Source: Streptomyces lucensis JCM 4490 (GTDB taxonomy: Bacteria; Actinomycetota; Actinomycetes; Streptomycetales; Streptomycetaceae). From it: a DNA stretch of 64,000 nucleotides. This document shows positions 41,132 through 49,823 of this stretch, one piece after another (the first letter of the stretch is position 1; each line of letters opens with the position of its first letter). The stretch covers positions 124,001 to 188,000 of the forward strand of contig NZ_BMUE01000011.1 in the NCBI RefSeq assembly GCF_014650035.1. Reading direction: 5' to 3'. The position numbers and the translations under genes are program-made. The notes below the pieces were generated by a model, which was given only the letters and a program-made list of their open reading frames with translations, had not been told where the DNA came from and did not search any database.

Positions 41132-42793
41132 TCACCCGGACGCATCGCGCCGCCCGGCTCCGGAACCCTCGGCGGTCAGGGCGGCTTCGTGCACCGTCCG
41201 CAGCCGCTCGCCGGGACCGGTGCGCTCCAGCCGCAGGTGGGCCGAACGGCCGCGCAGGGTCAGGGTCATGAGCTGGTTGCCGAACCACGGCCCGCCCCGC
41301 CTGCGCCACTTCACCGGCGGCCGGGGGCAGCGGCCGTGCCGGGCGAGGAGCCGCCCCAGCAGACGGGCCGGCGCGCTCCAGCCGAAGCGGAAGCCGATCC
41401 GCATCGACAGCGGCACGGAGTTGTGCACCGGCGAGCAGGTGAGCTGGACCACGGGGGCGGCGGGCCCGCCGGACGGCCAGGACGCCTCGGCGATGTACGC
41501 GTGGTGCACGTCGCCGGACAGCACGCACACGCTCGCCGGGGCACCCGGCGCGGAGCCGGCCTCGTGGATGAGCGCGGCGAGGTCGGCGAAGGAGCGGGGG
41601 AAGGCCGCCCAGTGCTCCAGGTCGGCCCCGCGGCGCAGGTACTCGCCGAAGCGGGCCCAGCGCTCCCCGCGCTCCCCGGTGCACAGGGCCGCGTCCCAGG
41701 CCTCGGCGTCGTGCACGAGGTGCGGCAGCAGCCAGGGCAGGGAGGTGCCTATCAGCAGGTGGTCGTAGGCTCCCTCGCCGTCCAGCACCTGTTCGCGCAG
41801 CCAGCGGGCCTCCCCCGGGTCCAGCATGGCCCGCCGGTCCTCGTCGAGGACCCGTGCCGCCCGGGAGTCGACCATCACCACCCGTACGCGTCCGAAGTCG
41901 CGCCGGTAGCTGAAGCGGACCGAGGCGGGGTCGGCGTCGGCCTGCCGGGCGAGGGCGCGCAGCGCGTCCGTGCCGTCCGGAGCCGCGCGCACCGCTGCCC
42001 AGGTCGGGTCGTCGGCCAGTTCGGCGGGGGAGAGGTTGCCGAGGTGCTGGTGGACCCAGTAGGACATCAGGCCGCTCAGCAGCCGTTCCTGCCACCAGCC
42101 GGTGGCGCGCATGTCGGCGAGCCAGGAGGCGGAGGTGTTCCAGTCGTCCACGATGTCGTGGTCGTCGAAGATCATGAAGCTGGGCACGGTGGACAGCAGC
42201 CAGCGGATCTCGGGGTCCAGCCAGGACTCGTAGTAGAGGTGGCTGTACTCCTCGTAGTCGGCGACCTGGCCGCCGGGCGCCTCGTCGAGATCGCGGCGGC
42301 CGGCGAGCCAGCGCCGGGTCTCCTCGGAGGTCTCGTCGGCGTAGACCTGGTCGCCCAGGAGCAGCAGGACGTCGGGGCGCCCGGCCTCCGGGCCGGCCGC
42401 CAGCCGGGTGGCGAGGCTGTCGAGGGCGTCGGGGCCCACGCGGTCCTTGCCGTCGGCCGGGGGCGCGGCCCAGCGGCAGGAGCCGAAGGTGACACGCACG
42501 GTGTCGCCGGCGGCCGGTGTCCGGATGACCGACGGCGGGAAGGGGGAGCCGGGCAGGGGCCAAACCGTGGTGTCGTCGAGGAGCACCTCGTACGACGGCG
42601 CGGTGCCCGGCCGCAGCCCGGTGACCGTGACCAGCGCGTAGTGGTGCCCGGCCACCAGGAAGGTGGGGGCCTCGCCCCCCGCACCGTCCGAGCAGCGCAC
42701 CCGTGCCGTGCAGGGCGCGCTCGTCTCGACCCAGACGGTCGCGCACGAGCCGTCGGTGTACCTCAGCAGTGGTCCCAGACGCAGTTCGGCCAT
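41132..42793 (-). CDS. PhoD-like metallophosphatase (alkaline phosphatase D family)
   Basis: A 553-aa PhoD-like phosphodiesterase/phosphatase without a signal peptide. It shows a fibronectin-like N-terminus (LRLGPLLRYTDGSCATVWVETSAPC), then LLLLGDQVYADE, FMIFDDHDIVDDWNTSASWL, WLREQVLDGEGAYDHLLIGTSLPWLLPHLVHDAEAW and LSGDVHHAYIAE, which supply Asp/His metal ligands. The family includes Ca/Fe phosphatases acting on diesters. ATG 42793 with AGGAG upstream is clear. The lack of an export signal suggests a cytosolic or non-classical role. Confidence 0.87.
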   Translation of the reverse strand: MAELRLGPLLRYTDGSCATVWVETSAPCTARVRCSDGAGGEAPTFLVAGHHYALVTVTGLRPGTAPSYEVLLDDTTVWPLPGSPFPPSVIRTPAAGDTVRVTFGSCRWAAPPADGKDRVGPDALDSLATRLAAGPEAGRPDVLLLLGDQVYADETSEETRRWLAGRRDLDEAPGGQVADYEEYSHLYYESWLDPEIRWLLSTVPSFMIFDDHDIVDDWNTSASWLADMRATGWWQERLLSGLMSYWVHQHLGNLSPAELADDPTWAAVRAAPDGTDALRALARQADADPASVRFSYRRDFGRVRVVMVDSRAARVLDEDRRAMLDPGEARWLREQVLDGEGAYDHLLIGTSLPWLLPHLVHDAEAWDAALCTGERGERWARFGEYLRRGADLEHWAAFPRSFADLAALIHEAGSAPGAPASVCVLSGDVHHAYIAEASWPSGGPAAPVVQLTCSPVHNSVPLSMRIGFRFGWSAPARLLGRLLARHGRCPRPPVKWRRRGGPWFGNQLMTLTLRGRSAHLRLERTGPGERLRTVHEAALTAEGSGAGRRDASG

Positions 42794-43004
42794 GTGATCG
42801 CTCCTGCCTCGCACCGCGGAAAGGAAACGACCGTAGACCGTGGAAGGCGCGGGCGGCAGACCTCGTCCGCGGCCGGTTCGTGCGTCTGGGAGGGCCCCGG
42901 GTGGGCACGCGGAGGGCGAGCGTGATCGTGGCCCGGTGGGTGACCAGGCCGGAGAGGCGGTGGGTGTGGTGGCCGAGCACGAGCAGGCGGCCGAGGAGGA
43001 CGGG

Positions 43005-44012
43005 ATGCAGGCGCGTGGGAACGACCTGCTGCGAGGGCTCGAGGTGGACGACCGGCAGCCGGAGCGGCCGGTGCTCCTCGACGCCGACGGCCGGCCGATC
43101 GAGACCTGGCGGGAGAACCACCCCTACGACCGCAGGGTCGGACGGCGCGAGTACGAGCGGACGAAGCGTGTCCTGCAGGTCGAACTGCTCAAACTGCAGC
43201 GCTGGGTGAAGGACACCGGCCAGCGGATCGTGGTGGTCTGCGAGGGACGGGACGCGGCCGGCAAGGGGGGCACCATCCAGCGGTTCACCGAGCGGCTCAA
43301 CCCCCGCGGGGCCCGGGTGGTGGCGCTGGAGAAGCCGACAGAGCGGGAGGCGGGGCAGTGGTACTTCCAGCGGTACGTGACCCATCTGCCGGCCCGCGGC
43401 GAGATCGTCTTCTTCGACCGCTCCTGGTACAACCGGGCGGGAGTCGAACGGGTCATGGGCTTCTGCACGGAGGCCGAGTACCGGCAGTTCCTCGGCCAGG
43501 CCCCGATGTTCGAACGGCTGCTCACCGAGGACGGCATCTCGCTGGTGAAGTTCTGGTTCTCGGTGTCCCGGGCCGAGCAGCGCACCCGGTTCGCGATCCG
43601 CCAGGTCGACCCGGTGCGCCGCTGGAAGCTCTCTCCCACCGACCTCGCCTCGCTCGACCGCTGGGACGACTACACGACGGCCAAGGTCGCCATGTTCCGG
43701 GCGACCGACACGCCGTACGCGCCCTGGACGGTCGTGAAGAACAACGACAAGCGGCGCGGCCGGCTGGAGGCGATGCGCAGCCTCCTCGACCGCTTCGACT
43801 ACCCGGCCAAGGACCGCGAGGCGGTGGGCACCCCGGACCCGCTGATCGTCGGTGCGGCGGCCACCCTGCTGGAGCCGGGCGAGGAGCCCGCGGCCCTGTC
43901 ACCGACGCCGCTGGCCGGCCCGGGCGGCGGGCCCGGGAGCCATCCGGGCGGCGGACCCGGCACCAGGGAACCGTCCGGGCCGGCGGCGACGGCCGGCCGC
44001 GGCCACGCGTGA
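43005..44012 (+). CDS. ppk2: Polyphosphate kinase 2
   Basis: A 335-aa PPK2-family P-loop kinase that uses inorganic polyphosphate to phosphorylate nucleoside mono- or diphosphates. Walker A is GRDAAGKGG (81-89), Walker B DRSWYNR (138-144), plus the signature segments TERLNPRGARVVAL, QWYFQRYVTHLPARGEIVFFDRSWYN and WKLSPTDLASLDRWDDYTTAK. The C-terminal 55 residues are Gly/Pro-rich and likely disordered. ATG 43005 has AGGAGG upstream; the frame continues upstream without conserved features. Confidence 0.93.
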   Translation: MQARGNDLLRGLEVDDRQPERPVLLDADGRPIETWRENHPYDRRVGRREYERTKRVLQVELLKLQRWVKDTGQRIVVVCEGRDAAGKGGTIQRFTERLNPRGARVVALEKPTEREAGQWYFQRYVTHLPARGEIVFFDRSWYNRAGVERVMGFCTEAEYRQFLGQAPMFERLLTEDGISLVKFWFSVSRAEQRTRFAIRQVDPVRRWKLSPTDLASLDRWDDYTTAKVAMFRATDTPYAPWTVVKNNDKRRGRLEAMRSLLDRFDYPAKDREAVGTPDPLIVGAAATLLEPGEEPAALSPTPLAGPGGGPGSHPGGGPGTREPSGPAATAGRGHA

Positions 44013-44039
44013 GGAGGAGGGATCCCGGCACCGCCTTCG

Positions 44040-44068
44040 CCGCCGGCCGCCCCGTCCGGGCGGCCGGC
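44040..44068. terminator. Bidirectional terminator between ppk2 and hemerythrin
   Basis: Perfect 12-bp stem CGCCGGCCGCCC/GGGCGGCCGGCG with loop CGTCC, between two convergent genes. Confidence 0.75.
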
Positions 44069-44099
44069 GGCGCGCGTCCGGCGGGTGGGCGGCCTGCGG

Positions 44100-44591
44100 T
44101 CAGGAGCCGACGAGGCGGCGCACGTTGTCGGCGGAACCGCAGCCGGCCTTCAGCTGACGCTCACGTTCCTCCAGGAACGCCGCGCCCAGTTCCTCGCGCC
44201 GCCGCATCGCCACGTTCTCCCGCGCTCCGTTGAGGATGGTCCGTTCCTCCTCGTCGGCGTGGTGGGTGACGGCCTCCACCAGTGCCTCCAGCTTCTCGTC
44301 CCAGTCCCCGGAACCGGGCTCCCCCACCTCGAGGAGGTCCAGCAGGGCCTTGTTGCCCTCGTCGTGCTCGTGCTCGCCGTGCTCCACCTCCTCGTCGTCG
44401 ATGTTCTTGTACCGCTTCAGGGCGGGATAGACCTCGGCCTCCTCGGCCAGCGCGTGCGCGATCAGCAGGTCGGCGAACTCCCGCAGTGCGGCCGCTCGGT
44501 CGGCCTCGACGCTGCGCATCCGGCGGAAGAGCTCCTCCATGCGCCGGTGGTCTTCGAGGATCAGCTCGACCACGTCCTGTGTCCGGGCCAT
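44100..44591 (-). CDS. Hemerythrin HHE-domain protein
   Basis: A 163-aa four-helix protein: DVVELILEDHRRMEELFRRMRSVEADRAAALREFADLLIAHALAEEAEVYPALKRY and TIL-HHADEEERTILNGARENVA provide the paired His/Glu ligands of a di-iron hemerythrin-like site. Such proteins sense or carry oxygen, NO or metal. The acidic/His-rich middle (DDEEVEHGEHEHDEGNKALLDLLE) is typical of Streptomyces HHE proteins. ATG 44591 starts the domain. Divergent from the large ATPase gene. Confidence 0.88.
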   Translation of the reverse strand: MARTQDVVELILEDHRRMEELFRRMRSVEADRAAALREFADLLIAHALAEEAEVYPALKRYKNIDDEEVEHGEHEHDEGNKALLDLLEVGEPGSGDWDEKLEALVEAVTHHADEEERTILNGARENVAMRRREELGAAFLEERERQLKAGCGSADNVRRLVGS

Positions 44592-44747
44592 CAGACAGCA
44601 CCACTTTCGAGCGAAGGGATCGGTCCAGCACCGCATACCCCCACCGCCCCCGCTGATGACCTCCCGCACGGGCGCCCACCCCCGCGCCTGCGGCCGTTCA
44701 CCCGCCCGCGCTGTACCTTCGTCCTCACGTCGACGAGGAGAGTGAAC

Positions 44748-47700
44748 GTGAGCAAGTACGTGCGGCCGGCGGCCGAGGGCGCCGACCCCTTCGGCACCGC
44801 CCGTCTGCGTCGCGGTGTCCTCGACGCCTGGGCGACCAGCCCCGCCCGCTTCCGCGAGGACGCCAACGCCGAGGAGGACCTCGTCCTCGGTGGGTACCGG
44901 GACCGGCTCGTCGTCGAGCTGGCCCAGAACGCCGCCGACGCCGCGGCCCGCGCGAAGGCCCCGGGCCGGCTCCGCCTCACCCTCCGCGACGGCGTCCTCG
45001 TGGCCGCCAACACCGGCGCCCCACTGGACGCGGCCGGGGTCGAGTCGCTGTCCACCCTGCGGGCCTCCGCCAAGCGGGACGTCCAGGAAGGGCACGGCGC
45101 CGTCGGCCGGTTCGGCGTCGGCTTCGCCGCCGTGCTCGCCGTCACCGACGAACCGGCGGTCGTCGGGCGGCACGGCGGCGTCCGCTGGTCCCTCGCCGAG
45201 GCGCGGGAGCTGGCCGCCGGCACCGCCCGGCACAGCCCGGGCCTCGGCGACGAGATCCGCCGCAGGGACGGTCACGTGCCGCTGCTGAGGCTGCCGCTCG
45301 CCGCCGAGGGCTCCGCCCCCGACCCGTACGACACCGCTGTGATCCTGCCGCTGCGGGACACGGCCGCCACCGACCTCGCCGAGCGCCTGCTGCACGCCGT
45401 CGACGACGCCCTGCTGCTCGCCCTGCCGGGCCTGGAGGAGGTCGTCGTGGAGGTCGGCGGCGAGGCCCCGCGGACCCTGCGCCGCCGTGCGGAGGGCGCC
45501 GTGACCGTCGTGGAGGACACGCGCGAGGGCACGACCCGGTGGCGTACGGCCACCGCGCACGGGCCGCTCACCGCGGACCTGCTCGCCGACCGGCCCGTGG
45601 AGGAGCGGCTGCGCCCCCACTGGTCGGTGACCTGGGCCGTGCCGGAGGACGAGGGCGGCCGCCCGGTGCGGCCCCGTACCGCTCCCGTCGTGCACGCGCC
45701 CACGCCCAGCGACGAGCCCCTCGGCGTCCCCGCGCTCCTCATCGCCTCCTTCCCCCTGGACACCACCCGGCGGCACGCGGCCCCCGGCCCGCTCACCGAC
45801 TTCCTGGTGCGGCGCGCGGCCGACGCCTACGCCGAACTGCTCGCCGGCTGGCGGCCGGTGACCGACGGCGTCATCGACCTCGTACCCGGGCCGCTCGGCC
45901 GGGGCGAGCTGGACGGGGCCCTGCGGCAGGCGGTCCTGGAACTGCTGCCGCGCACCGCGTTCCTGCCCCCGGCCGTCGGGCCCGAGGCGGACGAGGACCT
46001 TCCCGAGGCGCTGCGCCCGCGGGACGCGGAGGTGGTGGAGGGGGCCGGGGCGGACACCGTCCGGGTGCTGGCGGAGGTGCTGCCCACCCTGCTCCCGGCC
46101 GGCCTGGAGCGCCGCGCCGAGCTGCGCACCCTGGGCGTCGCCCGACTCCCGCTCGCCGACGCCGTCGACCGGCTCGCCGGGCTGGAGAAGGACCCCGACT
46201 GGTGGTGGCGGCTCTACGACAGCCTCGCCGGGGTCGACCCGGACCGGCTGTCCGGGCTCCCGGTGCCGCTGGCCGGGGGTGCCTCCCAGGCTTTCGGCAC
46301 CGGGGGAGGGCGGACCGCCATCGGACCCCGGCAGGTGCTGCTGCCCACGCCGGACGGCGCCCGGATCGACGCGGACGTCCTCGGGCGGCTCGGACTGAAG
46401 GTCGCCCACGAGGACGCCGCGCACCCGCTGCTGGAGAAGCTGGGCGCGCTGCCCGCGACCCCGCGTGCGGTGCTGACCACCCCGCAGGTGCGGGCCGCCG
46501 TGGCCGCCTCCCTGGACGACGGGGGCGGCATCGGCTGGGAGGAGGACGCGCCGGACGCCGAGGAGCTGGCCGACGCCGTGCTCGGCCTGGTGCGGGACGC
46601 GGCCCTGGAGCCCGGCGACGAGCCGTGGCTGGGGGCGCTCGCGCTGCCCGACGAGGACGGGGAGCTCGCCCCGGCGGGCGAACTCGTGCTGCCCGGGAGC
46701 CCCTTCGCCCGTGTGATCCGCGAGGGCGAACTGGCCGCCGTGGACGCCGGCCTGGTCGAGAAGTGGGGCCGGCAGCCGCTCACCGCCTGCGGGGTGCTGG
46801 CGGACTTCGCGCTCGTCCGCGCCACCGACGTCGTCCTGGACCCGGACGAGCTGGACCCCCGCGAGGGTGACTTCGCCGAGCCGGACGACGCGGGACTGCT
46901 GGACGCGGTGGACGTGTGGTGCGAGGACGTGCTCGACCGGTTCCCGGACAGCCCGGTGCCCCCGGTCGCCACCGAACTCGTCGCCGTCCGCGACCTGGAC
47001 CTGGTGGACGACGACCACTGGCCCGAGGCCCTCGCACTGCTGGCCAGGCCGCCGCTGCGGGACGCCCTCGTCCAGCCCGTGCGCGTCCTGCTGCACGACG
47101 GTACCCACGAGGTCGTACGGCCGTACACCGCGTGGTGGCTGCGCGGCCACCCGGTGCTGGACGGCCGCCGCCCGGCCGGCCTGCTCGCCGCGGGCGGCGA
47201 CCCGCTGCTGCGGGGGCTGTACGACGAGGCCGACGCCACCGGGTTCGAGGACGAGCAGGTGCTGCGGGCGCTCGGTGTGCGGACCTCCGTCGGCACGCTG
47301 CTGGCCGAGCCCGGCGGCGCCGCCGAGCTGCTGGACCGGCTCGCCGACCCGGAGCGCCCGGTCACCCCCGCGCAGCTGCACGGGCTGTACGGCGCGCTGG
47401 CCGAGCTGGATCCGGACCAGGTGACCCTGCCGGACGAGGTGCGGGCCGTGGTCGACGGGCGGGTCGAGGTCGTGGACGCCGCCGAGGCGGTCGTGGTCGA
47501 CTCGCCCGACCTGCTGCCGTTCACCTCGGGAGTGCCGCTGCTGCCGGTACGGCCGTCCCGCGCGGCCGAGCTGGCCGAACTGTTCCAGGTGCGCAGGCTC
47601 AGCGAGTCCGTCACCGGCGAGGTGCACTCCGAGGGCACGGAGCACGACGTGCCGGCCGCGGTACGGGTGCTGCTCGGGCCGCGTACGCCGGAGACGTACG

Positions 47701-47906
47701 TGGAGCACGACGAGCTGGTGGTGGACGGCGTCGGGATCGACTGGCGGCTGACCGACGACGGCGTGCTGCACGCGGCCACGCTGGAGGGGGTCGCCGCGGG
47801 CCTCGCCTGGGCGTCGCGCCAGTGGCCGCGCCGCTTCGAGGTCGCGGCCCTGCTGGAGGACCCGTCCCGCACGGAGGAGCTGGCACGGGACCGCTGGTTC
47901 GACTGA
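44748..47906 (+). CDS. Large sacsin/Hsp90-type ATPase (GHKL fold), molecular-chaperone-like
   Basis: A 1052-aa protein with an N-terminal GHKL ATPase domain like sacsin: N-box ELAQNAADA (57-65), nucleotide-loop ANTGAPL (87-93), and GRFGVGFAAVL (120-130). The rest is a long, acidic, alpha/beta rich region (no other domain recognised) containing many Asp/Glu-Leu repeats such as DPDELDPREGDFAEPDD. Sacsin-type ATPases act as Hsp90-like chaperones in eukaryotes; bacterial function is not defined. GTG 44748 has GAGGAG 7 nt upstream. Conserved in Streptomyces, from memory, next to a small hemerythrin. Confidence 0.8.
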   Translation: MSKYVRPAAEGADPFGTARLRRGVLDAWATSPARFREDANAEEDLVLGGYRDRLVVELAQNAADAAARAKAPGRLRLTLRDGVLVAANTGAPLDAAGVESLSTLRASAKRDVQEGHGAVGRFGVGFAAVLAVTDEPAVVGRHGGVRWSLAEARELAAGTARHSPGLGDEIRRRDGHVPLLRLPLAAEGSAPDPYDTAVILPLRDTAATDLAERLLHAVDDALLLALPGLEEVVVEVGGEAPRTLRRRAEGAVTVVEDTREGTTRWRTATAHGPLTADLLADRPVEERLRPHWSVTWAVPEDEGGRPVRPRTAPVVHAPTPSDEPLGVPALLIASFPLDTTRRHAAPGPLTDFLVRRAADAYAELLAGWRPVTDGVIDLVPGPLGRGELDGALRQAVLELLPRTAFLPPAVGPEADEDLPEALRPRDAEVVEGAGADTVRVLAEVLPTLLPAGLERRAELRTLGVARLPLADAVDRLAGLEKDPDWWWRLYDSLAGVDPDRLSGLPVPLAGGASQAFGTGGGRTAIGPRQVLLPTPDGARIDADVLGRLGLKVAHEDAAHPLLEKLGALPATPRAVLTTPQVRAAVAASLDDGGGIGWEEDAPDAEELADAVLGLVRDAALEPGDEPWLGALALPDEDGELAPAGELVLPGSPFARVIREGELAAVDAGLVEKWGRQPLTACGVLADFALVRATDVVLDPDELDPREGDFAEPDDAGLLDAVDVWCEDVLDRFPDSPVPPVATELVAVRDLDLVDDDHWPEALALLARPPLRDALVQPVRVLLHDGTHEVVRPYTAWWLRGHPVLDGRRPAGLLAAGGDPLLRGLYDEADATGFEDEQVLRALGVRTSVGTLLAEPGGAAELLDRLADPERPVTPAQLHGLYGALAELDPDQVTLPDEVRAVVDGRVEVVDAAEAVVVDSPDLLPFTSGVPLLPVRPSRAAELAELFQVRRLSESVTGEVHSEGTEHDVPAAVRVLLGPRTPETYVEHDELVVDGVGIDWRLTDDGVLHAATLEGVAAGLAWASRQWPRRFEVAALLEDPSRTEELARDRWFD

Positions 47907-47973
47907 GCGACCTTCACAACTCCCTTACCGGATTCACCAGTTCCGTACAACCGTTCCCCTGTGTGCCGGATCT

Positions 47974-48003
47974 GATCACCGGGAGCCGACCGGCTCCCCG
48001 ATC
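47974..48003 (+). promoter_or_regulatory. 5'-UTR hairpin of the first secreted-protein gene
   Basis: GATC-ACC-GGGAGCC-GACC-GGCTCCC-C-GATC forms a two-level stem with GACC loop about 20 nt before the start codon's SD GGGGA. The paralogous gene has the same layout with compensatory base changes (see 48934). Confidence 0.6.
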
Positions 48004-48024
48004 ACTTCGCACGCAGGGGAACAC

Positions 48025-48783
48025 ATGCGTATTCGCGCCTCTGTCGCCGTCATCGGCGGCGCTCTGGCCCTGTCCACCCTCGCCGCACCGGCCGCGCAGG
48101 CCGACGGCGGCTTCGGTGACACCAAGATCACCAAGGTTGTCGTGGACGGCGACAACAAGGTGTCCATCGGCACGTCCGGCGCCGTGACCATCAAGGTCAG
48201 CGTGACGGCCACCGACGACTCCGGCATCAAGGGCGCCCAGCCGTTCGACCTCTTCGGCCCCGACAACGGCATCGAGACGACCGGCAAGCCCACGTGCGCC
48301 GTCGTCGACGCCACCACCTCCACCTGCACCGCCTCGGTGAAGATCGACCCGAAGGTCGACTACCTCACCAACAAGAACGCCGGCACCTGGTACGTCTCCG
48401 CGTGGGTCGACGGCAAGGACGACGACTTCGTCCAGAAGGACAAGGCCGGCTCCTTCTGGTTCCAGCGCGCCGCCAAGCTCACCGCCAACGCCTCCCCGGA
48501 GCCGGTGAAGAAGGGCAGGACCGTCACGGTCACCGGCGCCCTCACCCGCGCCAACTGGGAGTCGCTGAAGTACGGCGGCTACGGCTCGCAGTCGGTCAAG
48601 CTCCAGTACCGCAAGAAGGGCTCCAGCACCTACACCACGCTGAAGACCGTCAAGGCGGACTCCAGGGGCAACCTGAAGACGACGACCACGGCCACGGCCG
48701 ACGGCTACTACCGCTTCTCCTTCGCGGGCAACTCGAGCACCGCCGCCGTCGGCGCCACGGGTGACTACGTCGACGTGCGCTGA
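48025..48783 (+). CDS. Secreted two-domain protein (first of a paralogous pair)
   Basis: A 252-aa exported protein with a Sec signal (MRIRASVAVIGGALALSTLAAPAAQA) and a mature part of two beta-rich halves: a first domain with Cys-Cys (CAVVDATTSTCTASVKI) and a second (KLTANASPEPVKKGRTVTVTGALTRANW...SVKLQYRKKGSSTYTTLKTVKADSRGNLKTT...YYRFSFAGNSSTAAVGATGDYVDVR). It resembles Streptomyces proteins annotated as calcium-binding or DUF5707; no function is known. SD GGGGA precedes ATG 48025. Confidence 0.82.
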   Translation: MRIRASVAVIGGALALSTLAAPAAQADGGFGDTKITKVVVDGDNKVSIGTSGAVTIKVSVTATDDSGIKGAQPFDLFGPDNGIETTGKPTCAVVDATTSTCTASVKIDPKVDYLTNKNAGTWYVSAWVDGKDDDFVQKDKAGSFWFQRAAKLTANASPEPVKKGRTVTVTGALTRANWESLKYGGYGSQSVKLQYRKKGSSTYTTLKTVKADSRGNLKTTTTATADGYYRFSFAGNSSTAAVGATGDYVDVR

Positions 48784-48793
48784 CTCGGCACGC

Positions 48794-48838
48794 CGTTCCG
48801 GCCCCGGGGGGCGACGCCCGCCCTACGGGGCCGGAACG
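48794..48838 (+). terminator. Terminator after the first secreted-protein gene
   Basis: Perfect 12-bp stem CGTTCCGGCCCC/GGGGCCGGAACG with a 21-nt loop, followed by TTTCCTCT. Confidence 0.8.
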
Positions 48839-48933
48839 TTTCCTCTCACTTGCGTCATGAGCTGGTAATCGCGGAACAAAAAATGGCCGGGAACGATCCC
48901 CGCCGTACAACCGGAGGCACCCCTCGCAGATCT

Positions 48934-48962
48934 GATCACGCGAGTCGACCGACTCCCCGATC
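48934..48962 (+). promoter_or_regulatory. 5'-UTR hairpin of the second secreted-protein gene
   Basis: GATC-ACGC-GAGTC-GACC-GACTC-CCC-GATC, the same architecture and GACC loop as at 47974, with AGCC/GGCT replaced by AGTC/GACT: a covarying base pair. Flanking blocks GTACAACCG and CAGGGGAAC are also shared. Confidence 0.6.
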
Positions 48963-48983
48963 TCTTCTCCCTCAGGGGAACGC

Positions 48984-49814
48984 ATGCGCATTCGTGCCAC
49001 CGTGGCCGCCGTCACCGGCGCCCTGGCCCTCACCGCCCTCGCCGTCCCGGCCGCACACGCCACCGGTTCGAGCGGCACGCCGTACACGTTGAACGTCAGC
49101 TTCTCGAACCTGAAGATCGCCAAGGCGATCAAGGTCGGCACCACCAACAAGGTCAGCACCACGTACACCTACACGCTGACCCACGGCTCGGACGTGGACG
49201 TCACCGAGCCCGACTTCTACAGCGACGCCTACCTCTACCGCGGCTCGCTGGACGCCCCGAGCGACACGCTGGAAGGTGACGACTTCGCCACCTGCAAGGT
49301 CGCCACGTCGACCACCGCCACCTGCACCGGCACCGTCGACCTCTACCCGGGCGAGGGCGAGCTGCGGACCACCGACGCCGGCAGCTGGTCCGTCGCCGCC
49401 GAGGCCTTCGCCTTCAACGGCCAGAACCAGGACGACCCCGACATGAGCAAGGTCGGCTTCAAGGAGCAGGGCGGCCTCGCCACCACGGCCCTGCAGCGCT
49501 ACTCCAAGCTCACCGCGAACGCGGGCCCGGAGCCGGTCACCAAGGGCAGGACCCTCACCACCACGGGCAAGCTGTCCCGGGCCAACTGGGACGACGGCCT
49601 GTACCACGGCTACACCAACCAGCCGGTCAAGCTGCAGTTCAAGAAGGCGGGCACGAGCACCTACACCACCGTCAAGACGGTCTACTCCGACTCTTCCGGC
49701 AACCTGAAGGCCACCGCCACCGCCCAGTACGACGGCTACTGGCGCTTCAGCTTCGCGGGCACCTCGACCACCCCGGCGGTCAGCGCCACGGGCGACTACG
49801 TCGACGTGCGGTAG
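48984..49814 (+). CDS. Secreted two-domain protein (second of a paralogous pair)
   Basis: A 276-aa homologue of the preceding protein, with the same signal peptide layout (MRIRATVAAVTGALALTALAVPAAHA), a Cys pair (CKVATSTTATCTGTVDLYPGE) and the same C-terminal half (KLTANAGPEPVTKGRTLTTTGKLSRANWDDGLYHGYTNQPVKLQFKKAGTSTYTTVKTVYSDSSGNLK...YWRFSFAGTSTTPAVSATGDYVDVR). The pair is a tandem duplication that includes the 5' UTR. Convergent with the P-type ATPase, stops 9 bp apart. Confidence 0.82.
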   Translation: MRIRATVAAVTGALALTALAVPAAHATGSSGTPYTLNVSFSNLKIAKAIKVGTTNKVSTTYTYTLTHGSDVDVTEPDFYSDAYLYRGSLDAPSDTLEGDDFATCKVATSTTATCTGTVDLYPGEGELRTTDAGSWSVAAEAFAFNGQNQDDPDMSKVGFKEQGGLATTALQRYSKLTANAGPEPVTKGRTLTTTGKLSRANWDDGLYHGYTNQPVKLQFKKAGTSTYTTVKTVYSDSSGNLKATATAQYDGYWRFSFAGTSTTPAVSATGDYVDVR

Positions 49815-49823
49815 CGCCCCGTC

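Noticed and set aside
44100..47771. A 1223-codon open frame on the minus strand opposite the sacsin-like ATPase
   Set aside because: It is an antisense frame kept open by high GC; only its last 163 codons, the hemerythrin, show real protein features. Composition upstream is low-complexity Gly/Arg/Val.
48784..48983. The leader of the second secreted-protein gene as a c-di-AMP (ydaO) riboswitch
   Set aside because: Location before an exported protein fits, but the conserved ydaO blocks are missing; only a simple hairpin is seen.
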